Positions 16,380 through 26,201 of a stretch of 48,461 nucleotides of DNA are shown piece after piece; position 1 is the first letter of the stretch, and each line of letters starts with the position of its first letter. Source of the stretch: Hyphomicrobiales bacterium (GTDB lineage: Bacteria > Pseudomonadota > Alphaproteobacteria > Rhizobiales > Aestuariivirgaceae); NCBI GenBank assembly GCA_016792825.1, contig JAEUMI010000273.1, positions 1 through 48,461 of the forward strand, in the 5' to 3' direction. Made by a program: the position numbers and the translations under genes. The notes below the pieces were generated by a model. That model ran no database searches, was not told the DNA's origin, and saw nothing but the letters and a program-made list of their open reading frames with translations.

Positions 16380-18728
16380 ATGAACAAGCCTGCCAATCCC
16401 GTTTCGCAGCTGATGAATGCCTTTGAGCTTGCAAACATCGAAGCCCTGGCGGTTTTGCTTCCCGAAGCCACCATCACCGAGCTGACGACGGCCGCCATCC
16501 GCAAATGGAATTGCGCGCGCAGCGACATTGTCGGCCGCCAGTTGGTCAAATACGGCACGGGAACACTTTCGGCCCGCTACCTCTCCGCCCAGCAGGGCGA
16601 ACAGTATCCCGACGTCGAAGTGACTTATGCGCCGCCATTGGCCGTTCAAAAAGCCTCCTCCTTCAAGCAGCAGAAATGGAGCGATGGCATCAGCGATTTC
16701 ATGATCCTGATTGGCCAGCATGCCAATGAGGAACAGGCCACCCAGGCCATCAAGAACGAGCAGCGCCTGAATCTTGCACTGCGCTCCGGCAGCTACGCGG
16801 TTTGGGACCACGACTTCATCAATGGCGAAACCTACAATTCGCCGGAGATGTATGACATTCTCGGCCTTAAGCCCGAAAGCTCGGACCTGAGCTTTGAAAA
16901 GTTCAATGCCCGCATCCATCCCGACGACACCGACAAGACCTTGATGGCCATGATCAAGAAGGCGCCGTTCGGCACCGAGCTGTTTCAGTCCCGCTTCAGA
17001 ATCCGCATGCATAACAATGAATATGTCTGGGTCGAGTCTGTGGCCTGCGTGGTCCGCGACCCCGCCAGCGGGCGCGCCATAAAATGCGTTGGCCTCTGCC
17101 GCAACGTGAGTGACCAGATGGCGACCCTTGAACGCATGCGCACCTCCGAGCGCAACCTCAAGCGCACCCAGGAGGCGGCACGGCTCGGCAGTTTTTCCCT
17201 CCGGGTCGAAACCAACGTCTCGCGCCTTTCAACCGAAATGGCGAGCCTCATCGGCATGCAGGATGCCATCGTTCATCCCAATCTCGCGACCTTCATGGAT
17301 ATGATCGAGGCTGGCGACAAGGAGAAATTTGCCGAAGGCCTTGAACTGGCCAAACTCGGCCAGCACATCACCGATCTCGAAATTTCAGTCCGCCTCAAAT
17401 CCGATGAAGTTGAATTTTTCCAATGCACTATTGAACCGGAGCGCAACTCCTCAGGCCAGGTCGAAACCCTTTTTGGCTCCTGCCAGTGCGTGACCGAGCG
17501 AAAGGCTCTCGAACGAAAATACCTGCAGGCCCAGAAAATGGAAGCCGTGGGGCAACTGACGGGCGGCGTGGCCCATGATTTCAACAACCTGCTTATGGTC
17601 GTCATGGGAAATCTCCAGCTCGTGGAGCAGCTGGTCAAGAATGACGAGCGCGCCAGCAAGCGCATTCGCGCTGCCCTCGAAGCCGCCGACAAGGGGTCTG
17701 ACCTTACCAAACGCATGCTGGCCTTCTCCCGGCTCCAGACCCTGCAAAGCAAGGAGATATCGGCCAACGATCTGATCTTCAAGATGACCGACATGCTGAA
17801 ACACGCGGTCAGCGCGACGGTCGAGCTCAGGATCATCCCCCAGGACGATCTTTGGCTCATCAAGGCCGACCAGACCATGCTCGAAACGGCCATCCTCAAT
17901 CTTGCGATCAATGCCCGTGACGCAATGAAGCCAAAGGGCGGAAATCTCATTATTGAGACGGCCAATCGCCATTTGGATCATGCTTACTGCGCCGAGCATG
18001 AGGATGTCACCATTGGCGATTACGTGGAAATCGCCGTGACCGACACTGGCGCCGGCATTTCGCCGGAAAACATTGAAAAGGTCTTCCAGCCCTTCTTTAC
18101 CACCAAAGGCCCCGAAGCGGGGTCCGGGCTTGGGCTTTCGATGATCTACGGTTTCGTGAAACAGTCCGCCGGTCACATCAAGATTTACTCGGAAGTCGGG
18201 CACGGAACCACGGTGAAAATCTATCTTCCGTGCTTCAAGCCAAGTGCGGCAGTGGGAACAATCATCAAGCCGTCGGAACTCCAATCGCATCTCGCGCGCG
18301 AACTCGGCATGAACGCGGAGGACATTGCAAACGACCGGCAGGCCGGCGAAATCCCGCCAAAGAAGCAGATCGTGCTCGTCGTCGAAGACAACAATGCCGT
18401 GCGCGACATAGCCGCCGCCATGATTGAGGAAATGGGCTACGAAGCCATTGTTGCCTCGAATGGTCCCGATGGGCTCGAGATCATCACGGCGCGCGACGAT
18501 CTTGCCCTGGTTCTTTCCGACGTGATCATGGCCGGTGGCATGAACGGGCCGGAACTTGCGGCCAAGGCTCTCAAATTGCGCCCTGAATTGAAAGTGCTCT
18601 TTATGTCCGGCTATGCCCCAGGCTCGGTGCGCCAGATGCAGGACCTGCCTGACACGATTGATTTCGTGAACAAGCCATTCACGCGCAATGATCTCACCGA
18701 AAAGGTCCGCCGCGCCCTTGCGGCTTAG
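16380..18728 (+). CDS. Hybrid sensor histidine kinase/response regulator with PAS domains
   Basis: A 782-residue cytoplasmic sensor without a membrane segment. Residues about 125-250 form a PAS/PAC domain (YDILGL, then FRIRMHNNEYVWVES), and a second PAS-like domain spans about 260-375. The phospho-accepting His399 is in GGVAHDFNNLL, followed by an ATPase domain with the N-box INARDAM and G-boxes DTGAGIS and GSGLGLS. A C-terminal receiver domain begins IVLVVEDNNAVRD, with the phospho-acceptor near D714 (LVLSDVIM) and the conserved Lys in FVNKPF. The signal and output partner are unknown. Its stop overlaps the convergent MoCF gene by 4 bp. Confidence 0.92.
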   Translation: MNKPANPVSQLMNAFELANIEALAVLLPEATITELTTAAIRKWNCARSDIVGRQLVKYGTGTLSARYLSAQQGEQYPDVEVTYAPPLAVQKASSFKQQKWSDGISDFMILIGQHANEEQATQAIKNEQRLNLALRSGSYAVWDHDFINGETYNSPEMYDILGLKPESSDLSFEKFNARIHPDDTDKTLMAMIKKAPFGTELFQSRFRIRMHNNEYVWVESVACVVRDPASGRAIKCVGLCRNVSDQMATLERMRTSERNLKRTQEAARLGSFSLRVETNVSRLSTEMASLIGMQDAIVHPNLATFMDMIEAGDKEKFAEGLELAKLGQHITDLEISVRLKSDEVEFFQCTIEPERNSSGQVETLFGSCQCVTERKALERKYLQAQKMEAVGQLTGGVAHDFNNLLMVVMGNLQLVEQLVKNDERASKRIRAALEAADKGSDLTKRMLAFSRLQTLQSKEISANDLIFKMTDMLKHAVSATVELRIIPQDDLWLIKADQTMLETAILNLAINARDAMKPKGGNLIIETANRHLDHAYCAEHEDVTIGDYVEIAVTDTGAGISPENIEKVFQPFFTTKGPEAGSGLGLSMIYGFVKQSAGHIKIYSEVGHGTTVKIYLPCFKPSAAVGTIIKPSELQSHLARELGMNAEDIANDRQAGEIPPKKQIVLVVEDNNAVRDIAAAMIEEMGYEAIVASNGPDGLEIITARDDLALVLSDVIMAGGMNGPELAAKALKLRPELKVLFMSGYAPGSVRQMQDLPDTIDFVNKPFTRNDLTEKVRRALAA

Positions 18729-19483
18729 GACCAGCCCCTGGCCTTGCCGGCGCGCGTCATTGCCTCGGCCAGAGCCTTGACCTCCGCCTCGGCCCGCTCA
18801 AGCGAGGCCGGAACGCGTGACCGGAGGACCAGGTTGGTTGCAAATCCGCCAGGCCCTTCAAAGGGATAAGAGCCGATAAAAACATCTGTGTAGCGTCCCT
18901 GAATCTCCCCTAATGGCTGGGCTACATCGCCTTCTCCGCCCTGCAGAGCCACGGTGCGCGATTGCATCGGCACGCCCTTGTCCAGCGTCGGCGCAATCGC
19001 CTCCATCATGGCCTGCATGATTTTGGGCACCCCCGCCATGACGAACACATTGCCGATCCGGAATCCCGGTGCCTTGGATACCGCGTTTTCGATCAGCGTT
19101 GCCCCTTCTGGCGTCCGTGCCATGCGCAGGCGCGCCTCATTGGGTTCGCGGCCGATCTCCTTGAAATAGGCCAGCAGGATTTCCAGCGCCCGCGGGTGAT
19201 GTCCGATGGGAACCTGAAAGGCCCTGGCCACCGCATCGGCTGTAATGTCATCATGGGTCGGGCCAATGCCGCCCGTGGTGAACACATAGGTGTAGCGCGC
19301 CCGCAAGGCATTCAGCGCGGCAACAATATCGCCCTCGTCATCGGCAACACAGCGCGCTTCCCTGAGGTCAATGCCCAGGCCCACGAGATAGTCGGCAATG
19401 AAGCCCAGATTCTTGTCCTTGGTGCGCCCGGACAGGATTTCATCGCCAATCAACAATACGGCTGCGGTCGGAACAGATGTCAT
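18725..19483 (-). CDS. Molybdopterin-binding (MoCF/CinA-N-like) domain protein
   Basis: A 252-residue protein with an N-terminal MoaB/CinA-type fold: LLIGDEILSGRTKD, then TTGGIGPTHDDITADAVA, the motif that binds molybdopterin in MogA/MoeA and that in CinA belongs to the COG1058 domain. The C-terminal part (after about 170) resembles the CinA middle region and has no deamidase domain. The actual substrate is not known. The ATG at 19483 follows GAGGT at good spacing. It is divergent from sfsA, a gene order often seen in this bacterial order. Confidence 0.85.
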   Translation of the reverse strand: MTSVPTAAVLLIGDEILSGRTKDKNLGFIADYLVGLGIDLREARCVADDEGDIVAALNALRARYTYVFTTGGIGPTHDDITADAVARAFQVPIGHHPRALEILLAYFKEIGREPNEARLRMARTPEGATLIENAVSKAPGFRIGNVFVMAGVPKIMQAMMEAIAPTLDKGVPMQSRTVALQGGEGDVAQPLGEIQGRYTDVFIGSYPFEGPGGFATNLVLRSRVPASLERAEAEVKALAEAMTRAGKARGWS

Positions 19484-19539
19484 GATTACCTCGGTCAATG
19501 GCTAGACATCTGCCACCGCTTCAGTCCACTGTCAAAACC

Positions 19540-20247
19540 ATGAAATTCAAGAGCCCCCTTGTTCGCGGCAGGCTGATCAGGCGTTACAAAAGGTTTCTGG
19601 CCGATGTTGTGCTGGATACGGGAGAAACCATAACTGCCGCCTGCGCCAATACCGGTTCCATGCTGGGCCTCACCGAGCCGGGAAATGCCGTCTGGCTGTC
19701 CCGCTCCGAGAGCCTCACCCGCAAATATCCCCACAGCTGGGAGCTCGTCGAAATCCCTGAAATCGGTCTGGTCGGCATCAATACCGCCCAGCCTAATCAA
19801 ATCGTGTCCGAAGCCATTCTCGCTGGAAGAGTGCCTGAACTGGCGGGCTACGCCACTCTGCGAAATGAAGTCAAATACGGCGCAAACAGCCGGATCGATA
19901 TTCTGCTGGAAGACGCAAAACGTCCGCTCTGCTATGTGGAAGTCAAGAATGTCCACTTCTTCAGAACCCCCCGACTTGCCGAATTTCCCGACTGTGTGAC
20001 CCAGCGCGGCGCGAAGCACCTCGTCGAACTGTCAAACATGGTAAAAATCGGCGCGCGGGCCGTCATGGTCTATCTCATTCAATGCCATAGTCCCGCCCGC
20101 TTTGCCCTTGCCGATGACAAGGATCGCACCTATTTCAATGAATTCAGAAAGGCGCGCGTTGGTGGCGTGGAGGCTTTGGCCTTGACTTGCCATGTCTCGA
20201 CAAGCGAAATAACGGTCGATCGGGCCATTCCGGTCATGGAAATCTAA
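19540..20247 (+). CDS. sfsA: SfsA family protein (sugar fermentation stimulation protein homologue)
   Basis: A 235-residue protein with the whole SfsA pattern: an OB-fold N-terminus ([12 protein letters not shown]), CANTGSMLG, then a nuclease-like part with the SRIDILL and YVEVKNV acidic motifs and the [13 protein letters not shown] stretch. E. coli SfsA was named for an effect on maltose metabolism, and the fold suggests DNA binding or nuclease activity; the real role is not settled. The ATG at 19540 matches the family start. It is directly followed by map with no gap. Confidence 0.93.
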   Translation: MKFKSPLVRGRLIRRYKRFLADVVLDTGETITAACANTGSMLGLTEPGNAVWLSRSESLTRKYPHSWELVEIPEIGLVGINTAQPNQIVSEAILAGRVPELAGYATLRNEVKYGANSRIDILLEDAKRPLCYVEVKNVHFFRTPRLAEFPDCVTQRGAKHLVELSNMVKIGARAVMVYLIQCHSPARFALADDKDRTYFNEFRKARVGGVEALALTCHVSTSEITVDRAIPVMEI

Positions 20248-21066
20248 ATGAACGACGTTCAGGAAGCCACCTCGTCCCGATCAAACCGCATCAAGTTGCA
20301 CAAGCCCGAAGACTTCGAGGGCATGCGCAGGGCGGGAAGGCTCACGGCAGAAGCCCTTGATTTGATTACGCCCCTGGTGCGACCCGGGATCACCACGGAT
20401 ACGCTGGACCGCTTCATTGTGGAGTTTGCCCGCGACAACGGCGCCATCCCGGCGCCTCTCAATTATCGCGGCTATACCAAGTCGATTTGCACTTCGATCA
20501 ATCATGTGGTCTGTCACGGTATTCCCAATGACACGCCCATGCGTGAAGGCGACATCGTCAATATCGACGTCACCCTCATCGTCGACGGCTGGTTTGGTGA
20601 TTCGAGCCGCATGTATCCGGTGGGTGAAGTCAGCCGCAAGGCCGAGCGCCTGAACGAAGTCACTTACGAATGCCTGATGCGCGGCATTGCCATGGTGAAA
20701 CCTGGCGCCCACCTCGGTGACATCGGTTATGCTATCCAGACCTTTGCTGAAGCCGAGCGCTGTTCCGTCGTGCGGGATTTCTGTGGTCACGGACTTGGCC
20801 GCGTCTTCCATGACCATCCAAACGTCCTGCATTATGGCCGCATGGGTGAAGGCGTCGAACTCAAGGAAGGCATGTTCTTCACCATCGAACCCATGATCAA
20901 CCTGGGCCGGGCCCATGTGAAGGTTCTGAGCGACGGCTGGACCGCCGTCACTCGTGACCGTTCACTCTCTGCCCAATTCGAGCACACGATCGGCGTGACC
21001 GCGGATGGCTGTGAAATTTTTACCTTGTCGCCCCGCGGCCTTCATTGCCCGCCCTACCGGGTTTAG
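20248..21066 (+). CDS. map: Methionine aminopeptidase, type I
   Basis: Removes the initiator methionine from nascent proteins. The 272 residues contain the five metal ligands in family order: two Asp (NIDVTLIVDGWFGDSS), His in CGHGLGRVFH, Glu in FTIEPM and Glu in QFEHTIG. The ATG directly abuts the sfsA stop, so translation is probably coupled. The N-terminal ~20-residue extension before KLHKPEDFEGMRRAG is common in alphaproteobacterial MetAPs. Confidence 0.96.
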   Translation: MNDVQEATSSRSNRIKLHKPEDFEGMRRAGRLTAEALDLITPLVRPGITTDTLDRFIVEFARDNGAIPAPLNYRGYTKSICTSINHVVCHGIPNDTPMREGDIVNIDVTLIVDGWFGDSSRMYPVGEVSRKAERLNEVTYECLMRGIAMVKPGAHLGDIGYAIQTFAEAERCSVVRDFCGHGLGRVFHDHPNVLHYGRMGEGVELKEGMFFTIEPMINLGRAHVKVLSDGWTAVTRDRSLSAQFEHTIGVTADGCEIFTLSPRGLHCPPYRV

Positions 21067-21069
21067 GCC

Positions 21070-21771
21070 GTGCCCAAGGGTTTTGACGAGGCGTCCTCGA
21101 AACCCCACTTCCTCGGCCATCGTGAGCGCCTGCGCGAGCGCTTCCGAGAGGCCGGCCCAGAAGCCTTGCCCGACTATGAACTCCTCGAAATGATCCTGTT
21201 CCGGGCCATCAAGCGCGGCGATACCAAACCCCTGGCCAAAACCCTCATCGCCAAATTCGGCAGTTTCGCCGAAGTCATCAGCGCCGCTCCCGAGCGCCTG
21301 AAGGAAGTCGATGGCGTTGGCGAAGCCATCACCACCGAGCTGAAGCTCATCCGTGCCGCAGCATTGCGCCTGATGAAGGGCGGGATTGTTAATCGCCCGC
21401 TGCTGTCGTCATGGAGCGCGATTCTGGAATACTGCCGCGCCTCCATGGCTTTCCATGACAAGGAACAGTTTCGCATTTTGTTTCTGGACAAGAAAAACCA
21501 GCTCATCGCCGACGAGGTGCAGCAGGAAGGCACGGTTGATCACACGCCGGTCTACACCCGCGAGGTGATGAAGCGGGCACTTGAACTTTCCGCTTCCGCC
21601 ATCATTCTGGCCCATAACCATCCGTCTGGTGATCCCACTCCTTCTGTCGCCGACATCGACATGACCCGGAAAATCATTGATGCCGGACTGAAGCTCGGCA
21701 TCACCGTGCATGACCATGTGATTGTGGGGCGTGAGGGCCACACCAGCTTCAGGGGTTCAAAGCTGATCTGA
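21070..21771 (+). CDS. radC: RadC family JAB-domain protein
   Basis: A 233-residue protein with a helix-hairpin-helix motif ([15 protein letters not shown]) and a C-terminal JAMM metal site [16 protein letters not shown]. Although named for DNA repair, the family's biochemical role is unresolved. It begins with GTG 3 bp after map, a classic alphaproteobacterial gene pair. Its last 23 bp overlap the end of the convergent MoCF/NTP-transferase gene. Confidence 0.93.
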   Translation: MPKGFDEASSKPHFLGHRERLRERFREAGPEALPDYELLEMILFRAIKRGDTKPLAKTLIAKFGSFAEVISAAPERLKEVDGVGEAITTELKLIRAAALRLMKGGIVNRPLLSSWSAILEYCRASMAFHDKEQFRILFLDKKNQLIADEVQQEGTVDHTPVYTREVMKRALELSASAIILAHNHPSGDPTPSVADIDMTRKIIDAGLKLGITVHDHVIVGREGHTSFRGSKLI

Positions 21772-23365
21772 TCTCCTCAAGGGCCTGCGGCGTGTCCACA
21801 TCAACCAGCACGGCCTGTGTCTTGACTTCAACCTCCACCACCTCGTCGGATAGCGCATCCAGCAAGAGCCGCGCGCCCTGGTCACCTTCAATCTCGTCAA
21901 TTGCGATGAAATGCTGCCGCCCCCACAACACCGGATTGCCGCGCTTGCCTTCGAAGGTGGGAACGCAAATGGTGCGGTGCTCGGGAACATTGAACGCCGC
22001 CACCAGCCGGTCAATTGTCTGTGCATCCACCAGCGGCATGTCACCGAGGCAAATCAACACAGCATCCGTCTCCGCCGGCACGGCGGCAAGCCCGCGTTTC
22101 AAGGACGTCGAAAGCCCTTCGGCGAAATTCGCATTGTGAACCAGGGTGACATCAAGCGGCTTGAGGGCGGATTGAACCCGTTCTGGCTCGTTCCCCGTCA
22201 CCACGATGATGTCATTAACGCTTGAGGCTTTCAGCGCCTCCACGCTGTGGCGCAGCAGGGGTTTGCCGTGAAGCTCCGCCAGAAGCTTGTTGCTGCCCAT
22301 GCGCGAGGATTTCCCCGCCGCAAGAACAATGGCCGCAATCCGTGGCGCGTGCTGCGCAACGGGCTTCCGGTCACGCGGCGATGGCCGGCTCGAAATCTCC
22401 GCCAGCAGACCGCCGGCCCCCATATCCATGATATCACCGGACGAAAGTGGAATCCCGGCCAGCACGCGTTCCAGCGCCCAATCAAAGCCGTTCACTTTGG
22501 GCGATCTGGCGCAACTCGGCACACCCAGCACCGGCACGCCATGCAAATCACCCAGCATCATCAGATTGCCGGGATCAACCGGCATGCCGAGGTGAACTAC
22601 CTTCCCGCCTGCCGCCGAAAGTCCCGCCGGAATCACATCTTCCCGGTCGACAATCGCCGATGCGCCGAACAGCAGGATGGGATTGCAAGACAGTGCCTCC
22701 AGTTCTTTCACCGATGTCCGCACCGCTTCAATGGAATGATCGCAAACCCTGACCTCCGCCAGGCCGCTGCCCAGTGCCGTCACACGTTCGCGCATCGCCG
22801 TTTCGGATTTTTCGATAAGTGACAGCCGGCTGCCGGCAACTTTGGTGATCACCAGACCCACGCGCCTCTCGGCCAAAGCCTGAACCCTGATCACCGGTTT
22901 AGTGCCGATCTCAGTAAGCACCTTGTTGAGATTTTCCTTTCCCACGGCAAACGGAATGATCTTGACCGTCGCAATCATCTGCCCCTTGACAACCACATGG
23001 TAGCTGGGAAGTGTCGCCAGCGTCATGCTTTCATGCACCCGGTTTATCGCGTTGACGCGCAAACCGTCGACAACCACAAGCCCGCGCTGCTGGGCATAAA
23101 CATTGGCCCGCCCCGTGAAGGGTTCCTGGGCCGAAGCTCCCGAACCGGCAATCTTTCCTGCTAGCGTTCGCGCCGCCTCATCCTCGGGAACGTCATTGGC
23201 ATCGAGCTTGGCCACGAACACCATTGAAACATTGGACGCTGCGAGGAGTTTCAAATCATTTGCCGCAAGCTTCCGCCCTTTCTTGAACACGCCTTCCGCA
23301 TGCCGCACCGAATGCGCCAGGATGCATCCCAGTGTGTCTTGCAGCGGCAGTTCGCCAAATTTCAT
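21749..23365 (-). CDS. MoeA-like molybdopterin-binding domain fused to MobA/MocA-like nucleotidyltransferase
   Basis: A 538-residue two-domain protein. Residues 1-330 resemble MoeA-type MoCF domains ([18 protein letters not shown] at the start; [16 protein letters not shown] in the core). Residues about 345-538 are a NTP-transferase with [27 protein letters not shown] and a Gly-Asn-Pro-Val-Leu segment, as in MocA, which makes molybdopterin cytosine dinucleotide for xanthine-dehydrogenase-family enzymes. It probably inserts Mo and adds the nucleotide in one polypeptide. It is followed upstream by two XdhC genes in the same direction, but no molybdoenzyme lies in the window. Confidence 0.88.
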   Translation of the reverse strand: MKFGELPLQDTLGCILAHSVRHAEGVFKKGRKLAANDLKLLAASNVSMVFVAKLDANDVPEDEAARTLAGKIAGSGASAQEPFTGRANVYAQQRGLVVVDGLRVNAINRVHESMTLATLPSYHVVVKGQMIATVKIIPFAVGKENLNKVLTEIGTKPVIRVQALAERRVGLVITKVAGSRLSLIEKSETAMRERVTALGSGLAEVRVCDHSIEAVRTSVKELEALSCNPILLFGASAIVDREDVIPAGLSAAGGKVVHLGMPVDPGNLMMLGDLHGVPVLGVPSCARSPKVNGFDWALERVLAGIPLSSGDIMDMGAGGLLAEISSRPSPRDRKPVAQHAPRIAAIVLAAGKSSRMGSNKLLAELHGKPLLRHSVEALKASSVNDIIVVTGNEPERVQSALKPLDVTLVHNANFAEGLSTSLKRGLAAVPAETDAVLICLGDMPLVDAQTIDRLVAAFNVPEHRTICVPTFEGKRGNPVLWGRQHFIAIDEIEGDQGARLLLDALSDEVVEVEVKTQAVLVDVDTPQALEEIRSALNP

Positions 23366-23366
23366 G

Positions 23367-24035
23367 TCAGTTGCCCAGGCGCAAGGAACGGGTCATTTCA
23401 GCCATGATGGAAATGGCGATTTCGGCAGCGCCCTTGGCTCCGATGGGCAAGCCGATAGGCCCGTGGATCCGGGCAATCTCCGCATCGGAAAATCCCAACT
23501 TCTGCAAGCGTTCAACCCGGCTCGCCTGGGTTTTCTTGGAACCCAGGGCACCTATATAAAAGCACTCGGATTTCAGCGCGATGGAAAGAGCCGGATCATC
23601 AATCTTTGGATCATGGGTCAGCGCCAGAAGCGCCGTGCGCGCATCGACTCCGAGGCCCGGCAAAACGTCCTCCGGCCAGGTGGTGTGCAGCGTTATGTCG
23701 GGAAACCGCGCGCCTGTCGCAAAGGCCCCACGCGGATCAATAACCGTAATGTCATAGCCGGCCTGGCGGGCCATTGGGATCATGCCCTGCGCGATGTGGA
23801 CTGCGCCGATAACAACAAGCCGCAACGGCGGGTTATGGATGTGTACAAATTCTCCGCCATGAAGTCCCGACTGGTCAAAGCGAAAAGCTTCTTCGAGAAC
23901 GGCGCCAAGCGGATCCTTCCCAATATTTTCCCTGGCCACCAGCCGCTGCTCGCCATTCTCAATGGTTGTGACCACGGCAACCGCTCGGCGCTGCCGCTTT
24001 GCCTCGATCACGGCTTTCAGAAGCTCCCGTTTCAC
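23367..24035 (-). CDS. XdhC/CoxI family protein, Rossmann (C-terminal) half
   Basis: A 222-residue protein carrying the XdhC Rossmann domain: LVVIGAVHIAQGMIPMARQAGYDITVIDPR without the usual N-terminal XdhC/CoxI domain, and ending with the GPIGLPIGAK motif. XdhC proteins bind and protect sulfurated Mo cofactor before its insertion into xanthine-dehydrogenase-type enzymes. Its start overlaps the stop of the next gene upstream by 4 bp (ATGA), and together the two encode a complete XdhC. It ends 1 bp before the MoCF fusion gene starts. Confidence 0.88.
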   Translation of the reverse strand: MKRELLKAVIEAKRQRRAVAVVTTIENGEQRLVARENIGKDPLGAVLEEAFRFDQSGLHGGEFVHIHNPPLRLVVIGAVHIAQGMIPMARQAGYDITVIDPRGAFATGARFPDITLHTTWPEDVLPGLGVDARTALLALTHDPKIDDPALSIALKSECFYIGALGSKKTQASRVERLQKLGFSDAEIARIHGPIGLPIGAKGAAEIAISIMAEMTRSLRLGN

Positions 24036-24370
24036 GACCCCAGCGGCTCCACAAATACCCGTATCTTGCCGCCGCAGGCTAGGCCGACCTGCCAGGCCGT
24101 TTCGTCAGCCACACCAAAGGCCAGAACTTTCGGCTGGCCCGAGGCAATGGCATCAAGCGCTTCGCTCACCACCGCGCCTTCAACACAGCCGCCCGATACG
24201 GAACCGGCAAAATTGCCATCGCCGTCAATGGCCAGCTGGCTGCCTACCGGCTGCGGCGCCGAACCCCAGGTTTCGATGACCGTTGCAAGCGCAACTTTCC
24301 GCCCCTCCGCCAGCCAGGTGGAGGCCTGTTCAAGAACGTCGTTGCTGGCCAATTTGCCCTCCTGTCGCAA
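24032..24370 (-). CDS. XdhC/CoxI family protein, N-terminal half
   Basis: A 112-residue protein made only of the XdhC/CoxI N-terminal domain: LATVIETWGSAPQPVGSQLAI, FAGSVSGGCVEGAV, with the conserved SGGCVE motif whose Cys is a likely Mo-cofactor sulfur contact. It is translationally coupled by a 4-bp overlap with the Rossmann half. In many genomes the two halves are one gene; here the split looks deliberate because both parts have clean boundaries and the overlap is the standard ATGA. Confidence 0.87.
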   Translation of the reverse strand: MRQEGKLASNDVLEQASTWLAEGRKVALATVIETWGSAPQPVGSQLAIDGDGNFAGSVSGGCVEGAVVSEALDAIASGQPKVLAFGVADETAWQVGLACGGKIRVFVEPLGS

Positions 24371-24441
24371 ACCTCAGGTGAAACCACACAGGACATGCCA
24401 CCGTATATGTGTCAAGATGCTCATATTGCGGGAGGCCCATG

Positions 24442-24867
24442 ATGCTTCGCTCTGTCCTCATGATCGTGCTTTTGGGCTTCCTGTCCGTGACGGCCTTCAC
24501 GCAGTCCATAAGTGAGACTGAAAAGACCGAATTTCAACGCATAATTACAGCCCAAATCAGTGCCTTCCGGGCCGATGATGGGCAAACCGCTTACGGCTAT
24601 GCAGCGCCCGTTGTCCGCAACATCTTCCCCACCCCGGAAATCTTCATGTCCATGGTGAAGCGGGGTTACGGTCCGGTCTATCGCCCGCAGTCCTTCAGTT
24701 TTACTGAAGCCCTGATCGACGCCACGGGCAGGCCGGCCCAAAAAATGCTCGTTGTCGGCCCCGACGGCAAGACCTACGAGGCACTTTACTCCATGGAAAA
24801 ACAGCCGGACGGCACCTGGCGCATTTCCGGCTGCACCCTGCTCGAAGTCCCCGGCCTCGACGCCTGA
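24442..24867 (+). CDS. DUF4864 family exported protein
   Basis: A 141-residue protein with an N-terminal signal-like helix ([19 protein letters not shown]) followed by a small alpha/beta domain with [23 protein letters not shown] and [13 protein letters not shown], which matches my memory of the DUF4864 pattern. No function is known. Two adjacent ATGs follow GGGAGG; the second (24442) has the better spacing. It is divergent from the XdhC gene and sits 43 bp before the DUF2585 gene. Confidence 0.75.
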   Translation: MLRSVLMIVLLGFLSVTAFTQSISETEKTEFQRIITAQISAFRADDGQTAYGYAAPVVRNIFPTPEIFMSMVKRGYGPVYRPQSFSFTEALIDATGRPAQKMLVVGPDGKTYEALYSMEKQPDGTWRISGCTLLEVPGLDA

Positions 24868-24910
24868 TCTCCTGTTAGCCACCGCACGGAAGGCGTGCCA
24901 TTGTCAGGCC

Positions 24911-25495
24911 ATGTCATCTGATTCACGGAAAGCGTTTTGGCTTGCCCTTTGGGGGCCTGTCCTGGCTGCCGGGATTGTTCTGGCCATCGCCATCATTCTG
25001 CTGGCCATGGGCCGCGAACCCATCTGCAAGTGCGGCTACGTCAAGCTCTGGCACGGTGTGGTGATGAGTTCGGAAAACTCCCAGCACGTCAGTGACTGGT
25101 ACACCCCATCGCACATCATCCATGGCTTTTTCTTTTACGGCCTGTTCTGGCTGGTCGGCAAAAAATGGCCATTCGCATTGCGCCTCTGTCTTGCTCTCGT
25201 GATCGAAGGCGCATGGGAAATCTTCGAGAATACGGATTTCATCATCAACCGTTACCGCGAAGCCACGATCTCGCTCGATTACTATGGCGACAGCGTCATA
25301 AATTCAGTCAGCGATGTCATTGCCATGGCGATTGGGTTCTACGCGGCGTCCCGCCTCCCCGTATGGGTGACCATAATCCTGGCACTGGCCATGGAATTGC
25401 TGGTTGGCATGGCTATCCGCGATAACCTTGCGCTCAACATCATCATGCTCATCTATCCCCTCGATGCGATCAAGGCGTGGCAGGGCGGTGGCTGA
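24911..25495 (+). CDS. DUF2585 (UPF0314) family integral membrane protein
   Basis: A 194-residue membrane protein with four to five hydrophobic helices (e.g. [17 protein letters not shown], then [18 protein letters not shown]). Conserved-looking polar stretches include [30 protein letters not shown] and [13 protein letters not shown]. These match the UPF0314 family, largely confined to Hyphomicrobiales and relatives, with unknown role. The ATG at 24911 is chosen because it yields the usual length; upstream in-frame sequence overlaps DUF4864 and is not family-like. It ends one base before the next, convergent gene. Confidence 0.85.
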   Translation: MSSDSRKAFWLALWGPVLAAGIVLAIAIILLAMGREPICKCGYVKLWHGVVMSSENSQHVSDWYTPSHIIHGFFFYGLFWLVGKKWPFALRLCLALVIEGAWEIFENTDFIINRYREATISLDYYGDSVINSVSDVIAMAIGFYAASRLPVWVTIILALAMELLVGMAIRDNLALNIIMLIYPLDAIKAWQGGG

Positions 25496-26140
25496 CTAAT
25501 TCAGGCAGGTCACACGGCTGAAAGCCTTGCTGGCCTTTTTGTTGGTTTTTCCAGTGCCAATCTGGATGGTGGGCTTGATGCCGCTGACATACTTGAAATC
25601 CTTGGCGGAGCTGAACCCCTGTTGGGCGCACCACGCCTCGGCGGCTTTTTTCCCGCACCCTCCGTCCCCGCTGAAACACCAGTTCAGCCGGACCTGTTCA
25701 TGCATCGGGTTCTTGAACAATTCGCTCTTGCTCTCCGCAGTGACGGGCACCGTGGCAGGAGCCGGCACTTCGGCATCTGACGCAGGCGTCTCCGGCGCCG
25801 CTGGCTGCGCCACTGCAGGCAGGTCGGCCGTGACGCAGGTAATGGAGGTGAAGCCGTCACAATAGCTCTGATCGCAGATTTCTCCCGTGGCAATCAACTT
25901 CGTCGGTGACGAAGCGCCGATATCCGGCGCCTGCTTCCCGGCCACGGAATGATCATAGGCATTGCTCTTGCACCATGCCGTTGCCGCCTCTTGCCCGCAG
26001 CCCTTGCCCCAATCCACACACCAATCCAGGCGATTGGTGCCAATCATGGGGTTTTCAAAAGTCTTGGTTTCAGCTTCTGCAAGCCCAGTCCAAAGGCCAA
26101 GCGCCGACAGCACAAAAACAATCTGCACAAAATTCCGCAT
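25496..26140 (-). CDS. Exported protein with two Cys-rich repeats
   Basis: A 214-residue protein of unknown function. A signal peptide (MRNFVQIVFVLSALGLWTG, cleavage near AEAET) is followed by two copies of a module: NPM-x5-RL(D/N)WC, then GCG-x2-AA-x-AWC and a C-terminal Cys. The copies are joined by a Pro/Ala/Thr linker (about residues 110-130). The regular Trp-Cys and Cys pairs suggest disulfide-bonded periplasmic domains. The ATG at 26140 has GGAGAG upstream and starts the signal peptide; the frame remains open 34 codons further without support. Confidence 0.7.
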   Translation of the reverse strand: MRNFVQIVFVLSALGLWTGLAEAETKTFENPMIGTNRLDWCVDWGKGCGQEAATAWCKSNAYDHSVAGKQAPDIGASSPTKLIATGEICDQSYCDGFTSITCVTADLPAVAQPAAPETPASDAEVPAPATVPVTAESKSELFKNPMHEQVRLNWCFSGDGGCGKKAAEAWCAQQGFSSAKDFKYVSGIKPTIQIGTGKTNKKASKAFSRVTCLN

Positions 26141-26201
26141 CACGGCTCTCCAATCCCTGGGAAGAACCCTCTGCCTCAAACCACCATCAGGACGCAAGCT
26201 T

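Noticed and set aside
23103..24515. A 470-codon plus-strand open frame.
   Set aside because: It is antisense to the XdhC pair and the Mo-cofactor fusion, has no recognisable domain and an Arg/Pro/Ser-rich composition.
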